A stretch of 64,000 nucleotides of DNA from Paradesertivirga sp966210515 (GTDB lineage Bacteria > Bacteroidota > Bacteroidia > Sphingobacteriales > Sphingobacteriaceae), in contig CBIHLM010000006.1 in NCBI GenBank assembly GCA_966210515.1, positions 1 through 64,000 on the forward strand. The letters are read 5' to 3'. The notes beneath the pieces are model-generated. The model searched no databases. It was not told the origin of the DNA and worked only from the letters and a program-made list of their open reading frames with translations. How positions within the stretch are numbered: the first letter of the stretch is position 1; each line of letters starts with the position of its first letter. Made by a program: the position numbers and the translations under genes. Below, piece by piece: positions 35,079 to 43,559 of the stretch.

Positions 35079-35282
35079 TTATCCGCCTTGGGTAGCACGT
35101 ATGATGGTAATTTTATCAGCAGATTTAACCTCGTAGGTATTCCATTCAGCTTTTGGAACAACAGAATTATTAACAGCGACAGCAATTCCCTTTTTGTCGA
35201 GAAAATCCTGTTGCATTAAAACATCCCTTAATGTTGTTAAGCCTGATAAAGAAAATGGTTGATTGTTGATAAAAGCCTCCAT
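35079..35282 (-). CDS. thiS: Sulfur carrier protein ThiS
   Basis: A 67-residue ubiquitin-like protein ending in the required Gly-Gly (RATQGG). The terminal glycine is adenylated and converted to a thiocarboxylate that gives its sulfur to ThiG. VAVNNSVVPKAEWNTYEVK is the typical core. It is the first gene of the operon, starting about 50 bases after the TPP riboswitch. Codons 1-3 (ATGGAGGCT) contain a GGAGG complementary to a CCTCC in the leader. Confidence 0.95.
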   Translation of the reverse strand: MEAFINNQPFSLSGLTTLRDVLMQQDFLDKKGIAVAVNNSVVPKAEWNTYEVKSADKITIIRATQGG

Positions 35283-35331
35283 AAATGCAGAATTATAACT
35301 TCAGGAGGTGTCATCAGAAAGATGAGTTTCG

Positions 35332-35402
35332 CTTTTCCTTACGCCAGTATTACCTGGTTCAAGTTATGAGGGTATGTCTCAGCCTGTTCGGCACCCCTAA
35401 AG
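35332..35402 (-). promoter_or_regulatory. TPP riboswitch (THI element)
   Basis: On the minus strand the conserved parts appear in order: GGGGTGCC, CTGAGA, ATACCC, then the ACCTG-like arm AACCAGG followed by TAATACTGGCGTAAGGA. The P1 stem closes with CTTT/AAAG. This is the standard thiamine pyrophosphate aptamer and lies directly upstream of thiS, so it shuts off the whole operon when TPP is abundant. The 3' expression platform lacks a strong terminator and holds a CCTCC that could pair with the thiS start region. Confidence 0.95.
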
Positions 35403-35436
35403 TTGCCGTAAATCTAGGAGGTTTTTCTTAGGAATT

Positions 35437-35446
35437 CAAACAATAA
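35437..35446 (-). promoter_or_regulatory. Promoter -7-like element of the thiamine operon
   Basis: On the minus strand TTATTGTTTG contains TA and TTTG separated by three instead of two bases. It places transcription start near 35432, about 30 bases before the aptamer. Confidence 0.45.
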
Positions 35447-35556
35447 GAAGAAATAATTTAAAATGGAAGACATTTAAAGACAAAAACATGAAATTTGCCT
35501 AACAATACCGGTCAGAAATATTAAGATAGTACAGCGAAAGCTCAGATCCTTGGAAA

Positions 35557-36702
35557 TTACTGCATTAAACGTTGATTAAACTTCGTAATCAACCGGAACA
35601 AATCATCGTGCTCGGTTAAAGGCAACGTTTCGGCGCGATCATAAATATCATGATATGCCCGGATTCCACCCATTGTGTAAATAAAAAACGACGGAACCCC
35701 ATATTCTGTAAACCAGTAATGATCACTGTTGGCTGCTTTACCCCGGGAACTAATTTTAGTGAGATACTTAAACTCGTCGTTTATTTGATTCAGAAAGGTA
35801 AATTCTTTCTTATACTGCGTTGCGTTTACTATCGTGATACCTTCCTCGCCTGTTCCGGCCAGATCGGTATTGATCAGGAAACGGATTTTTTTCAAATCAA
35901 CAAGCGGGTGTTCTGTAAAATATTTAGAGCCCAATAAACCAGCTTCTTCTCCGGAAAACGCTATAAAAACCATGGAATACTTTTGAGGATTCGCAGCATA
36001 AAACTTCGCGAGGCCTAACATCAAAGCTACCCCACTGGCATTATCATTCGCTCCGGGAAAATAAACATTACTCCCCATTCCGCCCAAATGGTCGTAATGT
36101 GCGGTAATTACAATCATGGAATCAGGATTAACTGTCCCTTTAACTATCCCGCAGACGTTGTGAGATTTAAAATTCCGGACCAACTCATTCTCAATATTGA
36201 GTTTAATCTTTTCAGGATCAGATTTGACAGCATTTTTTTTGAGCAATATGGACGTGTAATTTGCTGCCTGCTGCGAAACCGACCAGGTGAGTTTATCCAC
36301 CAGTGAGACCCTGATCTGATTTGTCCTGTCTGTAAAGCTCAAACTGTCTTTTTTCACAAGATCTGATTTTGCTTTTACTCCCCTGCTTTCAGGAGAAATT
36401 ATAAAATCCCTGCCCGGGCAAAGCTTTACACCATCTACCCGGACTTCCATTTTTCCTGGAAACGTATTTACAGGAAATGAAAATTCCTGGAGGAAAGAGC
36501 TTTCATTTAGCGGTTGTAAGCCGTATGATTGAAATTCACGACTTAAAAACCGGGCTGATTTTGCTGCTCCATCCTTAATATATCCCCTTCCCCAAAAATA
36601 AGATGAAGTTAATGTGTCGACCATTTTGCGGGCAAAAGAAATATCCTGAGCGAAAGATAACTTTGCGATACATGCAAACAGAAATATAAAAAGGATTCTC
36701 AT
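35557..36702 (-). CDS. Secreted M28-family zinc aminopeptidase
   Basis: A 381-residue exported peptidase. The signal peptide ends near KLSFAQ. The M28 zinc ligands and catalytic residues are visible in order: ITAHYDHLGG (His), GANDNASGVALM (Asp), FSGEEAGLLGS (the Glu-Glu pair), INTDLAG (Asp) and AYHDIYD (His). It would remove N-terminal residues from peptides in the periplasm or outside. Single gene, divergent in function from its tRNA neighbour. Confidence 0.92.
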   Translation of the reverse strand: MRILFIFLFACIAKLSFAQDISFARKMVDTLTSSYFWGRGYIKDGAAKSARFLSREFQSYGLQPLNESSFLQEFSFPVNTFPGKMEVRVDGVKLCPGRDFIISPESRGVKAKSDLVKKDSLSFTDRTNQIRVSLVDKLTWSVSQQAANYTSILLKKNAVKSDPEKIKLNIENELVRNFKSHNVCGIVKGTVNPDSMIVITAHYDHLGGMGSNVYFPGANDNASGVALMLGLAKFYAANPQKYSMVFIAFSGEEAGLLGSKYFTEHPLVDLKKIRFLINTDLAGTGEEGITIVNATQYKKEFTFLNQINDEFKYLTKISSRGKAANSDHYWFTEYGVPSFFIYTMGGIRAYHDIYDRAETLPLTEHDDLFRLITKFNQRLMQ

Positions 36703-36747
36703 AAATGTATGGCGAATTTAAGTTTAGAAAACTTAACAAAAAAATAA

Positions 36748-36768
36748 AGCTCCTGATGGGCAGGAGCT
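36748..36768 (-). terminator. Terminator of the tRNA-like gene
   Basis: AGCTCCTG/CAGGAGCT is a perfect 8-bp stem around ATGGG (plus-strand orientation), followed on the minus strand by TTTATTTTTTTG. It lies 29 bases after the predicted end of the tRNA-like RNA. Confidence 0.92.
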
Positions 36769-36796
36769 ATATTTAACTAACCAATTATAAACCTAG

Positions 36797-36906
36797 CTGT
36801 AGGGGAAGGAATCGAACCTTCAAGGAGTGGTTATCCCGTCGCCGGATTTCCCAGATTCTCCGCCACCGAGACAAGGAGGTGTGTCTGCCAGTTTCACCAC
36901 CCTACA
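36797..36906 (-). tRNA. Unusual class II tRNA-like gene, apparent anticodon GUC
   Basis: Read on the minus strand, a 110-nt cloverleaf is seen. The acceptor is TGTAGGG/CCCTACA, extendable to 8 bp by a C:G pair. The D arm is GTG-AAACTGGCAGA-CAC, as in tRNA-Leu. The T arm is GAAGG-TTCGATT-CCTTC. Between them lies CCTCC-TTGTCTC-GGTGG, an anticodon arm with a central T-T mismatch, loop anticodon GTC and a pyrimidine at position 37. A variable region of 41 bases (normally 12-20) follows, with GGAG/CTCC, TGG/CCA and ATCC/GGAT pairs. The discriminator base is G, not the A expected of tRNA-Leu; G with a long arm is Ser-like. CCA is not encoded. Identity is uncertain. Confidence 0.7.
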
Positions 36907-36938
36907 GTTTGAAGCGATTTTTTAACGAATCGATAACA

Positions 36939-36969
36939 CAAAGGTAAAGCCATCCATCAAACATTACAA
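36939..36969 (-). promoter_or_regulatory. Consensus promoter of the tRNA-like gene
   Basis: On the minus strand TACCTTTG (36946-36939) is a perfect TAnnTTTG, with TTG at 36969-36967 spaced by 20 bases. This is one of the best promoter matches in the window and predicts a short 5' leader of about 30 bases. Confidence 0.75.
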
Positions 36970-37191
36970 GTTTTTTAAAGCAAAATCATAATTTTTGCAA
37001 CTATTAAAATTTAGCTTCGTTTTTTTACCAATCTCACAAAAGACCTTTCGAGATATCCCGCAGCTTTACAATTTTCTCAATTAGTGAAATATTAAATTTA
37101 CATTCTGATAACGATTGTCATGGGGCCGTTATATCCGAATCATTAATTTATTTATCATCTTAAACTAAGTAAATTGCGCCAAATTTAAAAC

Positions 37192-39048
37192 ATGGCAAAA
37201 GTTTCAATTAACATCACCACCGGTTCTATTCAAAAAGAAGATATTATTGTAGGTATTGATTTGGGTACAACAAACAGCCTTGTTGCATTTATAAATCCTG
37301 AAGGTACTCCTCAGGTTATAAATGACACTGGCAAAGGTGTTCTTGTGCCTTCTATTGTGCATTTCAATAAGGATGGTAGCGTGGTAGTTGGAAATGAAGC
37401 CCGTCAGTTTTTAATTACAGACCCTCAAAATACCATTTTTTCGGTAAAACGTTTATTAGGTCGCTCTTATCATGATATCGAAAATTATAAGGATTTCTTC
37501 TCCTATAAAGTAATTGACGACAACACAGAAAGCCTTGTAAAAATCAAGGTTGGCGATCGCTTTTATACACCGATCGAGCTTTCGGCCATGATCCTTAAAG
37601 AGTTGAAAGACCGGGCAGAACATGCGCTTAAAACACCGGTAAACCGCGCCGTGATCACTGTTCCGGCATATTTTAACGACAGTCAGCGGCAAGCCACCCG
37701 CGATGCAGGAAAGCTCGCTGGTTTAGATGTGTTACGAATTGTAAATGAGCCCACAGCGGCCAGTCTTGCATATGGCATCGGCTTACATCCCGATGAGGAA
37801 AAGACTATTGCTGTTTATGATTTAGGCGGAGGCACATTTGATGTATCCATATTAAAAATCCAAAACGGCATTTTTGAAGTTTTATCTACCCATGGAAACA
37901 CGTTTCTCGGCGGCGATGATTTTGACCGTGCAATTGTAAATTACTGGATTGAGCAGAACAAACTAAACCCTAATGAAGTAACCTCAAATTCGGAGCTCAC
38001 TCAGGGTCTTCGTTTAAAAGCGGAAGAAGCTAAAAAAGCGTTAAGTACACAAAATATTTATACTGGCGAAGTGGGCGATATTCCTTGTGCTATCACCCGT
38101 CAAACCTTCGAAGAATTAATCGCACCCAAAGTAGAGGAAACCATTCAGGCGTGTAAACATGCGCTTTCGGATGCAGGACTTACTATTTCTGATATAAATG
38201 AGGTAATAATGGTGGGCGGTTCGACGCGTACTCCATTTGTTAAAAAATCCATTTCTGAATTCTTTCAGAAACCTGTTCACGACACCATAAATCCGGATGA
38301 AGTGGTTGCCCTCGGCGCAGGTATTCAGGCTGATATTTTAGCCGGTAACCGAAAAGACATTCTTTTGCTTGATGTAACGCCCCTTTCACTCGGCATTGAA
38401 ACAATGGGTGGACTAATGGATGTAATTATTCCGCGGAATTCTAAGGTACCAACAAAGGCCGGAAGACAATACACCACATCGATAGACGGGCAGGTTAACA
38501 TGAAAATTTCTGTCTATCAGGGCGAACGTGATCTTGTAAAAGAAAACCGGAAACTAGCGGAATTTGATTTAAAGGGAATTCCTGCTATGCCTGCCGGCTT
38601 TCCGAAAGTCGACATTAATTTTCTGCTAAATGCTGATGGTATCTTAAGAATCCAGGCTGTCGAATTACGATCTGGGGTTAAACAGGAAGTTGATATTAAG
38701 CCAACTTATGGCTTAACCGATCAGGAAGTTGAAAAAATGCTATTTGATTCTATTACACACGCCAAAGAAGATGTAACACAGCGTATGATAATTGAAGCCC
38801 GTACAGAAGGCGAGCAAATGGTATATACAGCTGAAAGATTCATCGAAAAAAACAAACAATACTTCTCGATCGAGGAAATAAGTAAAACTCAACAATTCAT
38901 CCAGGCGCTTAAAGAAGCTTTAACCTCAGGCGACAAAGATTTGATCCACAAAAAGATCGACGAATTAAATGAGTTCACCCGCCCCTTTGCTGAGCGTTTA
39001 ATGGATCAGGCCATTGGACAGGCGATGAAAGGAAAAGCGATTGAATAG
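37192..39048 (+). CDS. hscA: Hsp70-family chaperone, HscA-like
   Basis: A 618-residue Hsp70. ATPase motifs: VGIDLGTTNSLVAF (phosphate 1), VYDLGGGTFDVSIL (phosphate 2) and MVGGSTRTPFV (adenosine). The substrate domain starts near 390 (LLLDVTPLSLGIETMGG). An N-terminal extension of about 18 residues before the ATPase core, NTIFSVKRLLGRS, and the total length fit HscA (about 616) better than DnaK (about 640). HscA loads Fe-S clusters with HscB and IscU, but no isc genes are near. It could instead be a general second DnaK. Confidence 0.8.
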   Translation: MAKVSINITTGSIQKEDIIVGIDLGTTNSLVAFINPEGTPQVINDTGKGVLVPSIVHFNKDGSVVVGNEARQFLITDPQNTIFSVKRLLGRSYHDIENYKDFFSYKVIDDNTESLVKIKVGDRFYTPIELSAMILKELKDRAEHALKTPVNRAVITVPAYFNDSQRQATRDAGKLAGLDVLRIVNEPTAASLAYGIGLHPDEEKTIAVYDLGGGTFDVSILKIQNGIFEVLSTHGNTFLGGDDFDRAIVNYWIEQNKLNPNEVTSNSELTQGLRLKAEEAKKALSTQNIYTGEVGDIPCAITRQTFEELIAPKVEETIQACKHALSDAGLTISDINEVIMVGGSTRTPFVKKSISEFFQKPVHDTINPDEVVALGAGIQADILAGNRKDILLLDVTPLSLGIETMGGLMDVIIPRNSKVPTKAGRQYTTSIDGQVNMKISVYQGERDLVKENRKLAEFDLKGIPAMPAGFPKVDINFLLNADGILRIQAVELRSGVKQEVDIKPTYGLTDQEVEKMLFDSITHAKEDVTQRMIIEARTEGEQMVYTAERFIEKNKQYFSIEEISKTQQFIQALKEALTSGDKDLIHKKIDELNEFTRPFAERLMDQAIGQAMKGKAIE

Positions 39049-39153
39049 TCATTTCCGGAGAGTTCTCAACTTTAAGCAACCGAACACCTGATATTTATCA
39101 GCTAAATACTTTTCAAATTATGATATCATTGTTCTTAGTCCAGATTAAGAATA

Positions 39154-39855
39154 ATGATGGCCGTTCCGTTCACCACCGAACAGTTTCTAAATGTATTTAA
39201 GCTTTACAATACTGCGGTTTGGCCACTACAGTTGTTTTTCTATGGCTCCGCTTTTCTGGCAATCTTTCTGTCACTCAAAAAAAATCCGGCTGCTGATAAA
39301 ATAATCAGTTTTATTCTTGCATTTTTTTGGCTATGGATGGGAGCTGTTTATCACCTTATTTATTTTAGCGCAATTAATAAAGCTGCTTACTTATTTGGCC
39401 TGGCATTTATAATACAAGGACAGATCTTTTTGTACACGGGAATTTTAAAGAATTTACTTTCCTTCAAGTTCCAAGCAAATATCTATGGAATAACCGGATC
39501 AATTTTAATCACCTATGCTGTAATTGTTTACCCGGTTCTATCTTATTTTACAGGGCATATTTACCCGACCACACCAACATTCGGATTGCCTTGCCCTACA
39601 ACAATTTTCACTTTTGGCATTTTACTTTTCGCAGATAAAAGGATCCCTCCCACGGTTTTAGCTATCCCGCTGCTCTGGTCTTTTATTGGATTTACAGCTG
39701 CGCTTACGCTGGGAATTTCCGAAGACACTGGGTTACTTATAGCAGGATTACTATCGACGGTTCTGATAGCTGGAAAAAATAAGATCTTAAAAGACACAAA
39801 AAAATTCCCCAAAAAAACCTCAAGGGAAGCGTTAAAGAACACATATCACGGATAA
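39154..39855 (+). CDS. DUF6064-type integral membrane protein
   Basis: A 233-residue inner-membrane protein with six to seven hydrophobic helices. The start (PFTTEQFLNVFKLYNTAVWPLQ), the FFWLWMGAVYHLIYFS segment and the periplasmic YPTTPTFGLPCPTTIFTFG motif fit the DUF6064 family, whose role is unknown. It ends 59 bases before the TauE gene, possibly in one transcript. Confidence 0.72.
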   Translation: MMAVPFTTEQFLNVFKLYNTAVWPLQLFFYGSAFLAIFLSLKKNPAADKIISFILAFFWLWMGAVYHLIYFSAINKAAYLFGLAFIIQGQIFLYTGILKNLLSFKFQANIYGITGSILITYAVIVYPVLSYFTGHIYPTTPTFGLPCPTTIFTFGILLFADKRIPPTVLAIPLLWSFIGFTAALTLGISEDTGLLIAGLLSTVLIAGKNKILKDTKKFPKKTSREALKNTYHG

Positions 39856-39899
39856 AGAGCGGACAGCATTCCTTTTTTCTGAATAAGGATAGCAATCTG

Positions 39900-39907
39900 T
39901 ATTTTCG
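39900..39907 (+). promoter_or_regulatory. Promoter -7-like element of the TauE/SafE gene
   Basis: TATTTTCG is one base from TAnnTTTG and ends 7 bases before the TTG start at 39915. Confidence 0.4.
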
Positions 39908-39914
39908 CAGCATC

Positions 39915-40667
39915 TTGATAGAACTTTTTTCATACACCTTAAGTACTTACGAAATTTTCATAATCGGATCGGTTGCCCTCCTTACGGGAATGTCAAAAAC
40001 CGGTATCCAGGGAGCAGGAATGTTATCCGCACCCCTGCTTGCTTTAGTTTATGGCGGGCAAAGTTCAAGTGGAATCATTCTTCCGATGCTAATCATTGCT
40101 GACGCATTTGCTGTTTGGTATTATCACCGGCATGCATCATGGAAACATCTTAAACTTTTATTCCCCTGGGCTGCAGTGGGCATTATCGCTGGAACTTTTA
40201 TAGGAGCTTATATTGACGATAAGATATTTAAAATCATTATGGCCATGACAATTTTCATCAGTATCCCCTTAATGATATGGCTAAAAAAGGGGCACAAGGA
40301 TGATATTCCAAAAACAGGCTGGTTCTCTGTCTCAACAGGTATCGCAGGTGGATTCACTTCCATGGTGGGAAATTTAGCAGGAAGTGTAATGGCTGTATAT
40401 CTGCTTGCCGCACGCTTACCCAAAAATGTATATATCGGAACCACTGCCTGGTTTTTCCTGGTAATAAACTGGGCGAAAGTCCCCTTTCACGTGTTTATCT
40501 GGCATACGATAACATTAAACACTGGTTTACTCGCATTGGCAACAACTCCGGTAATTCTTCTGGGTGCTTTTTTAGGAATACAAATCATCAAAAGAATTCG
40601 TGAAGAAAACTATCGGTGGTTTATCATTGTCATGACGATTTTTGCAGCCTTATTTATGCTTTTGTAG
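39915..40667 (+). CDS. TauE/SafE-family sulfite/organic anion exporter
   Basis: A 250-residue membrane protein with about seven to eight helices and the family pattern GVALLTGMSKTGIQGAGML near the start, mirrored by FTSMVGNLAGSVMAVYLL in the second half. It probably exports or takes up an anion such as sulfite or a small carboxylate. The TTG start keeps the whole first helix. The last 14 bases overlap, tail to tail, with the topoisomerase gene on the other strand. Confidence 0.85.
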   Translation: MIELFSYTLSTYEIFIIGSVALLTGMSKTGIQGAGMLSAPLLALVYGGQSSSGIILPMLIIADAFAVWYYHRHASWKHLKLLFPWAAVGIIAGTFIGAYIDDKIFKIIMAMTIFISIPLMIWLKKGHKDDIPKTGWFSVSTGIAGGFTSMVGNLAGSVMAVYLLAARLPKNVYIGTTAWFFLVINWAKVPFHVFIWHTITLNTGLLALATTPVILLGAFLGIQIIKRIREENYRWFIIVMTIFAALFMLL

Positions 40668-41724
40668 TTCGTTGTTCCTTCTTCTTTCGTTCGTTTTTCA
40701 GATAACTTAACAATACCTTTTCATCAATTGTTAAACGCGTATCTGCGGCAACAGGAAGAATATTTTTAACTTTTTTCAAATAAGGATAGAGAGTGCCGCC
40801 CTCAAATGATTCTATCAAGGGAGGAAACACATAATACTTTTTACAAACAGTTCTGGTGTTTCCGAGCCTTGATGACACCTCATCAAGCATGGCAACGGTA
40901 ATCTTTTTTCGTTTAGACTCTAAATCTGTGAACTCATATTGTGAGTAAATTCTTAAGGCTTCCAATGTGCCAAACCAGGTTCTGAAGTCTTTGGCTGTAA
41001 AATCGCAGTTTGTTATTTCCTTTATATAGCGATTAATCATCCCCGAATCGATAGACTTTTTATCGCCGCCTGGTGTATAGTATTGGAAGAGCTCCTGACC
41101 GGGTATATCGCGACATTTTTTTACCAATCTTGCAAGAGTCCGGTCGTTAAGGTCAATATCATGCATCACTCCCTTTTTGCCTTTAAAGGATAATTTCATT
41201 GAATTGCCTTCAATTTTAATATGCTTATCCCTCAGCGTACTTAAACCATACGAACCATATAACTGCTTATATGATTCATTTCCTATTCTGATAAGGGTTT
41301 TTTCCATCAGACTTATCGATATTGCAAGTACTTTCCGCTCATCCATTTCCCGCCTTCGCAGATCTTTTTGAAGGTTTCGCCTGAACTCTGGTAACTTCTT
41401 GCCAAATTCTAAAAGCCTGTAGAACTTATTCTCGTTTCTGGACTTTGCCCAGTCGTGGTGGTAACGATACTGCTTTCGTCCGGCTTGATCAATTCCCGTC
41501 GCTTGTAAATGAGCATTATGCCGCGGCGCTATCCATACGTTTTGCCACGCAGGAGGAAGAACCAGTTTCTTAATGCGCTCGAGGGTCTTAGAATCAGTAA
41601 GTTTCTCTCCCTTATGGTTTATGTATGCGAAAGTACCTTTAACAACGACTCTCGTTATACCCGGACTTGAATCGCTAACATAAATCAGTTTATTTTCTTC
41701 GAGCAGGATCTCCGTTTCACTCAT
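40654..41724 (-). CDS. Eukaryote/poxvirus-type DNA topoisomerase IB
   Basis: A 356-residue enzyme that relaxes supercoils by a single-strand cut through a 3'-phosphotyrosine. The N-terminal domain includes IAPRHNAHLQATGIDQAGRKQYRYH. The catalytic domain has the active Arg in YGLSTLRDKHIK, the Lys region KGKKGVMHDIDL, the HxxR-like TAKDFRTWFGT and the tyrosine in VCKKYYVFPPL. The ATG at 41724 (MSETEIL) is preferred to a TTG five codons earlier. It lies next to the alpha/beta hydrolase on the same strand. Confidence 0.93.
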   Translation of the reverse strand: MSETEILLEENKLIYVSDSSPGITRVVVKGTFAYINHKGEKLTDSKTLERIKKLVLPPAWQNVWIAPRHNAHLQATGIDQAGRKQYRYHHDWAKSRNENKFYRLLEFGKKLPEFRRNLQKDLRRREMDERKVLAISISLMEKTLIRIGNESYKQLYGSYGLSTLRDKHIKIEGNSMKLSFKGKKGVMHDIDLNDRTLARLVKKCRDIPGQELFQYYTPGGDKKSIDSGMINRYIKEITNCDFTAKDFRTWFGTLEALRIYSQYEFTDLESKRKKITVAMLDEVSSRLGNTRTVCKKYYVFPPLIESFEGGTLYPYLKKVKNILPVAADTRLTIDEKVLLSYLKNERKKKEQRTTKA

Positions 41725-41739
41725 GCTCAAATAAAACAA

Positions 41740-42555
41740 TCAGGATAAGAAATGTTTGTTCAGGAAAATATTTAAAGATCTATTGAATTCGGCTGCATTC
41801 TCAAGGTTTGGCAAATGTCCGGATGCTGAAATAATTTTTAACTCAGCTTGTTTAATACCTTCGACTAACTGAGTAGTTTGATCTTCAGACATTAACTTAT
41901 CATCCTTCCCTCTTATTATTAAAGTGGGCATCTCAATAAGCGGAAGTGAGTTACAAGTTTCTGTTCTGGAGGCTAAGGCCAACAAGGTAGAACATATTGT
42001 TTTATCCTCGGTTCTCATAATCAGCCCTCGAAGAAAATTAACAATAGCCGGCTTCTCGCTCAATGTTTCTTCAGCAAAAACATTTTTAACAAAACCCTCT
42101 GTAAAATCGCTTTTCCCGCCAGCTGTAATTTGCTCAATAGAGTTAAAGCGTTTCATTTTAACCTCATTCGAATCAGCAACACAATTGGTGTCGCATAAAA
42201 CAAGTCCCTTAATATTCTTCTGCGACAGCTCAAAAGCTCTTAAGGCAATATAACCACCCATGGATATACCACATAACACACAATTATTAAAATTAAGGCT
42301 TTCAATTAAACTAATGAGATCTTTAGCAAAAAGATCAATACTAAAAAAGGAGTGATCGGAGGAACTCTCACCAAAGCCACGAATATCATAAGCGATACCA
42401 TTAGCCCCATCTGGCAGCGATTCCAGTTGTTCCTTCCAAATAGTTTTATCGAACGGAAATCCGTGGATAAATATTACTGTTATAGCGGGGCTCGCAGACT
42501 GTTTGGCCAGATAAGAAACAGATGTGTTATTTACCTTCGTGTTTAATTGTTCCAT
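41740..42555 (-). CDS. Alpha/beta hydrolase
   Basis: A 271-residue cytoplasmic hydrolase. The oxyanion loop FIHGFPFDKTIW, nucleophile elbow CGISMGGYIA (Ser), acid in IIRGKDDKLM and final SGHLPNLENA (His) form a complete catalytic triad. It resembles 3-oxoadipate enol-lactone hydrolases (PcaD) and general esterases, but no pathway genes are near. The ATG at 42555 is preferred over a GTG two codons earlier. Confidence 0.88.
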   Translation of the reverse strand: MEQLNTKVNNTSVSYLAKQSASPAITVIFIHGFPFDKTIWKEQLESLPDGANGIAYDIRGFGESSSDHSFFSIDLFAKDLISLIESLNFNNCVLCGISMGGYIALRAFELSQKNIKGLVLCDTNCVADSNEVKMKRFNSIEQITAGGKSDFTEGFVKNVFAEETLSEKPAIVNFLRGLIMRTEDKTICSTLLALASRTETCNSLPLIEMPTLIIRGKDDKLMSEDQTTQLVEGIKQAELKIISASGHLPNLENAAEFNRSLNIFLNKHFLS

Positions 42556-42699
42556 AAACACTAAAGTATGTTTTAGCTAAGAAAGTTTACTATCGGGATG
42601 AATTTTGTGCTGTTTGATCTGATTGAAGGTTACAGATCATTCCGATACGGAAGGATTATGTTTTACAGGAAGGTGTGATGAGCGGGAAACGTTTTTATA

Positions 42700-43203
42700 T
42701 TACCAACCCCTGTATCCAATAGGAACTAAGTAAATTAATTTAATGGCCGGGGTATTTTTTCTAACACCTGTTAGCGGATTTAGCTCTGCTAAATTATAGC
42801 CGGCACTCAATCCAATTATTTCACGATAGGTATATGTTATTCCGGCGCCGGTTTCCAAACGCATTGGAGATTTTACAGATGAAAATGATCTGGATCTGGT
42901 ACCATCAAAAACATCACACTGTAAATACATACTAACTCCTTTATAGAGCCTTGCTTGTGAATAAATCCGTCCGCCTAAAACCGTTTTGAGTTCGGTATTG
43001 ATATTATAACCTTTCACTACTGGTCCGAAGGAAAGTTGCTGCCCGTCCATATTCTGGAATCCGGCAAGGACTGCTCCACGAAAATTTTCGAATTGATAAT
43101 TCGCCGCTCCGGCTTGCGCAGTTATGTGCCAGTTTAAATTTTGCGACTTCGCCGAAAATGCAAAAACTGATAGGAGTACCAAAATGAAAATTCTTCTTAC
43201 CAT
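42700..43203 (-). CDS. Small secreted/outer-membrane hypothetical protein
   Basis: A 167-residue protein with a signal peptide (MVRRIFILVLLSVFAFSAKSQ). The rest alternates polar and hydrophobic residues like a small beta barrel (SFGPVVKGYNINTE, GAGITYTYREIIGLSAGYNL) and ends in aromatic YRGW. No named family. It lies upstream of the alpha/beta hydrolase on the same strand with 144 bases between. Confidence 0.68.
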   Translation of the reverse strand: MVRRIFILVLLSVFAFSAKSQNLNWHITAQAGAANYQFENFRGAVLAGFQNMDGQQLSFGPVVKGYNINTELKTVLGGRIYSQARLYKGVSMYLQCDVFDGTRSRSFSSVKSPMRLETGAGITYTYREIIGLSAGYNLAELNPLTGVRKNTPAIKLIYLVPIGYRGW

Positions 43204-43559
43204 ATAATCCAGATAACAATATTCAGACCATAAGTTACGTTAAGGCTAATCACTATTAGAAGTCCACTGTTTGCTCATTTTCCGAAAAACAACACGACCA
43301 AAACCGGGAAAAAAAAACCTCAAATAATTCCATATTTTCCCCAAAACAAGTCCGAAAAAATTTCAACAGGACGAATAACACACCCCTCTATCCGTGAGTT
43401 ACCTTATTTTCATCTCATAAAAGAGGAAAATGTCACGCCCTTTAAATGGTTACAAATCAACACGTCACATTTAAAATTAAACAAAAAAGACTAAAAATTT
43501 CTTGAACCGAAAAATGAAAACCAACAAAGCGACAAAAAAAATTGTTGTAAGGTTATTTA
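43204..43559. other. Intergenic region between divergent genes
   Basis: An AT-rich 356-base stretch with A-runs and no supported frame. It must contain the promoters for the secreted protein (minus) and the GH1-like glycosidase (plus), but no -7 motif stands out clearly. AAGG at 43550-43553 could serve as a ribosome site for a TTG start at 43560. Confidence 0.5.

Noticed and set aside
36797..36906. Selenocysteine tRNA
   Set aside because: An 8-bp acceptor is possible, but the anticodon is not UCA, the D stem has only 3 bp and no sel genes are near.
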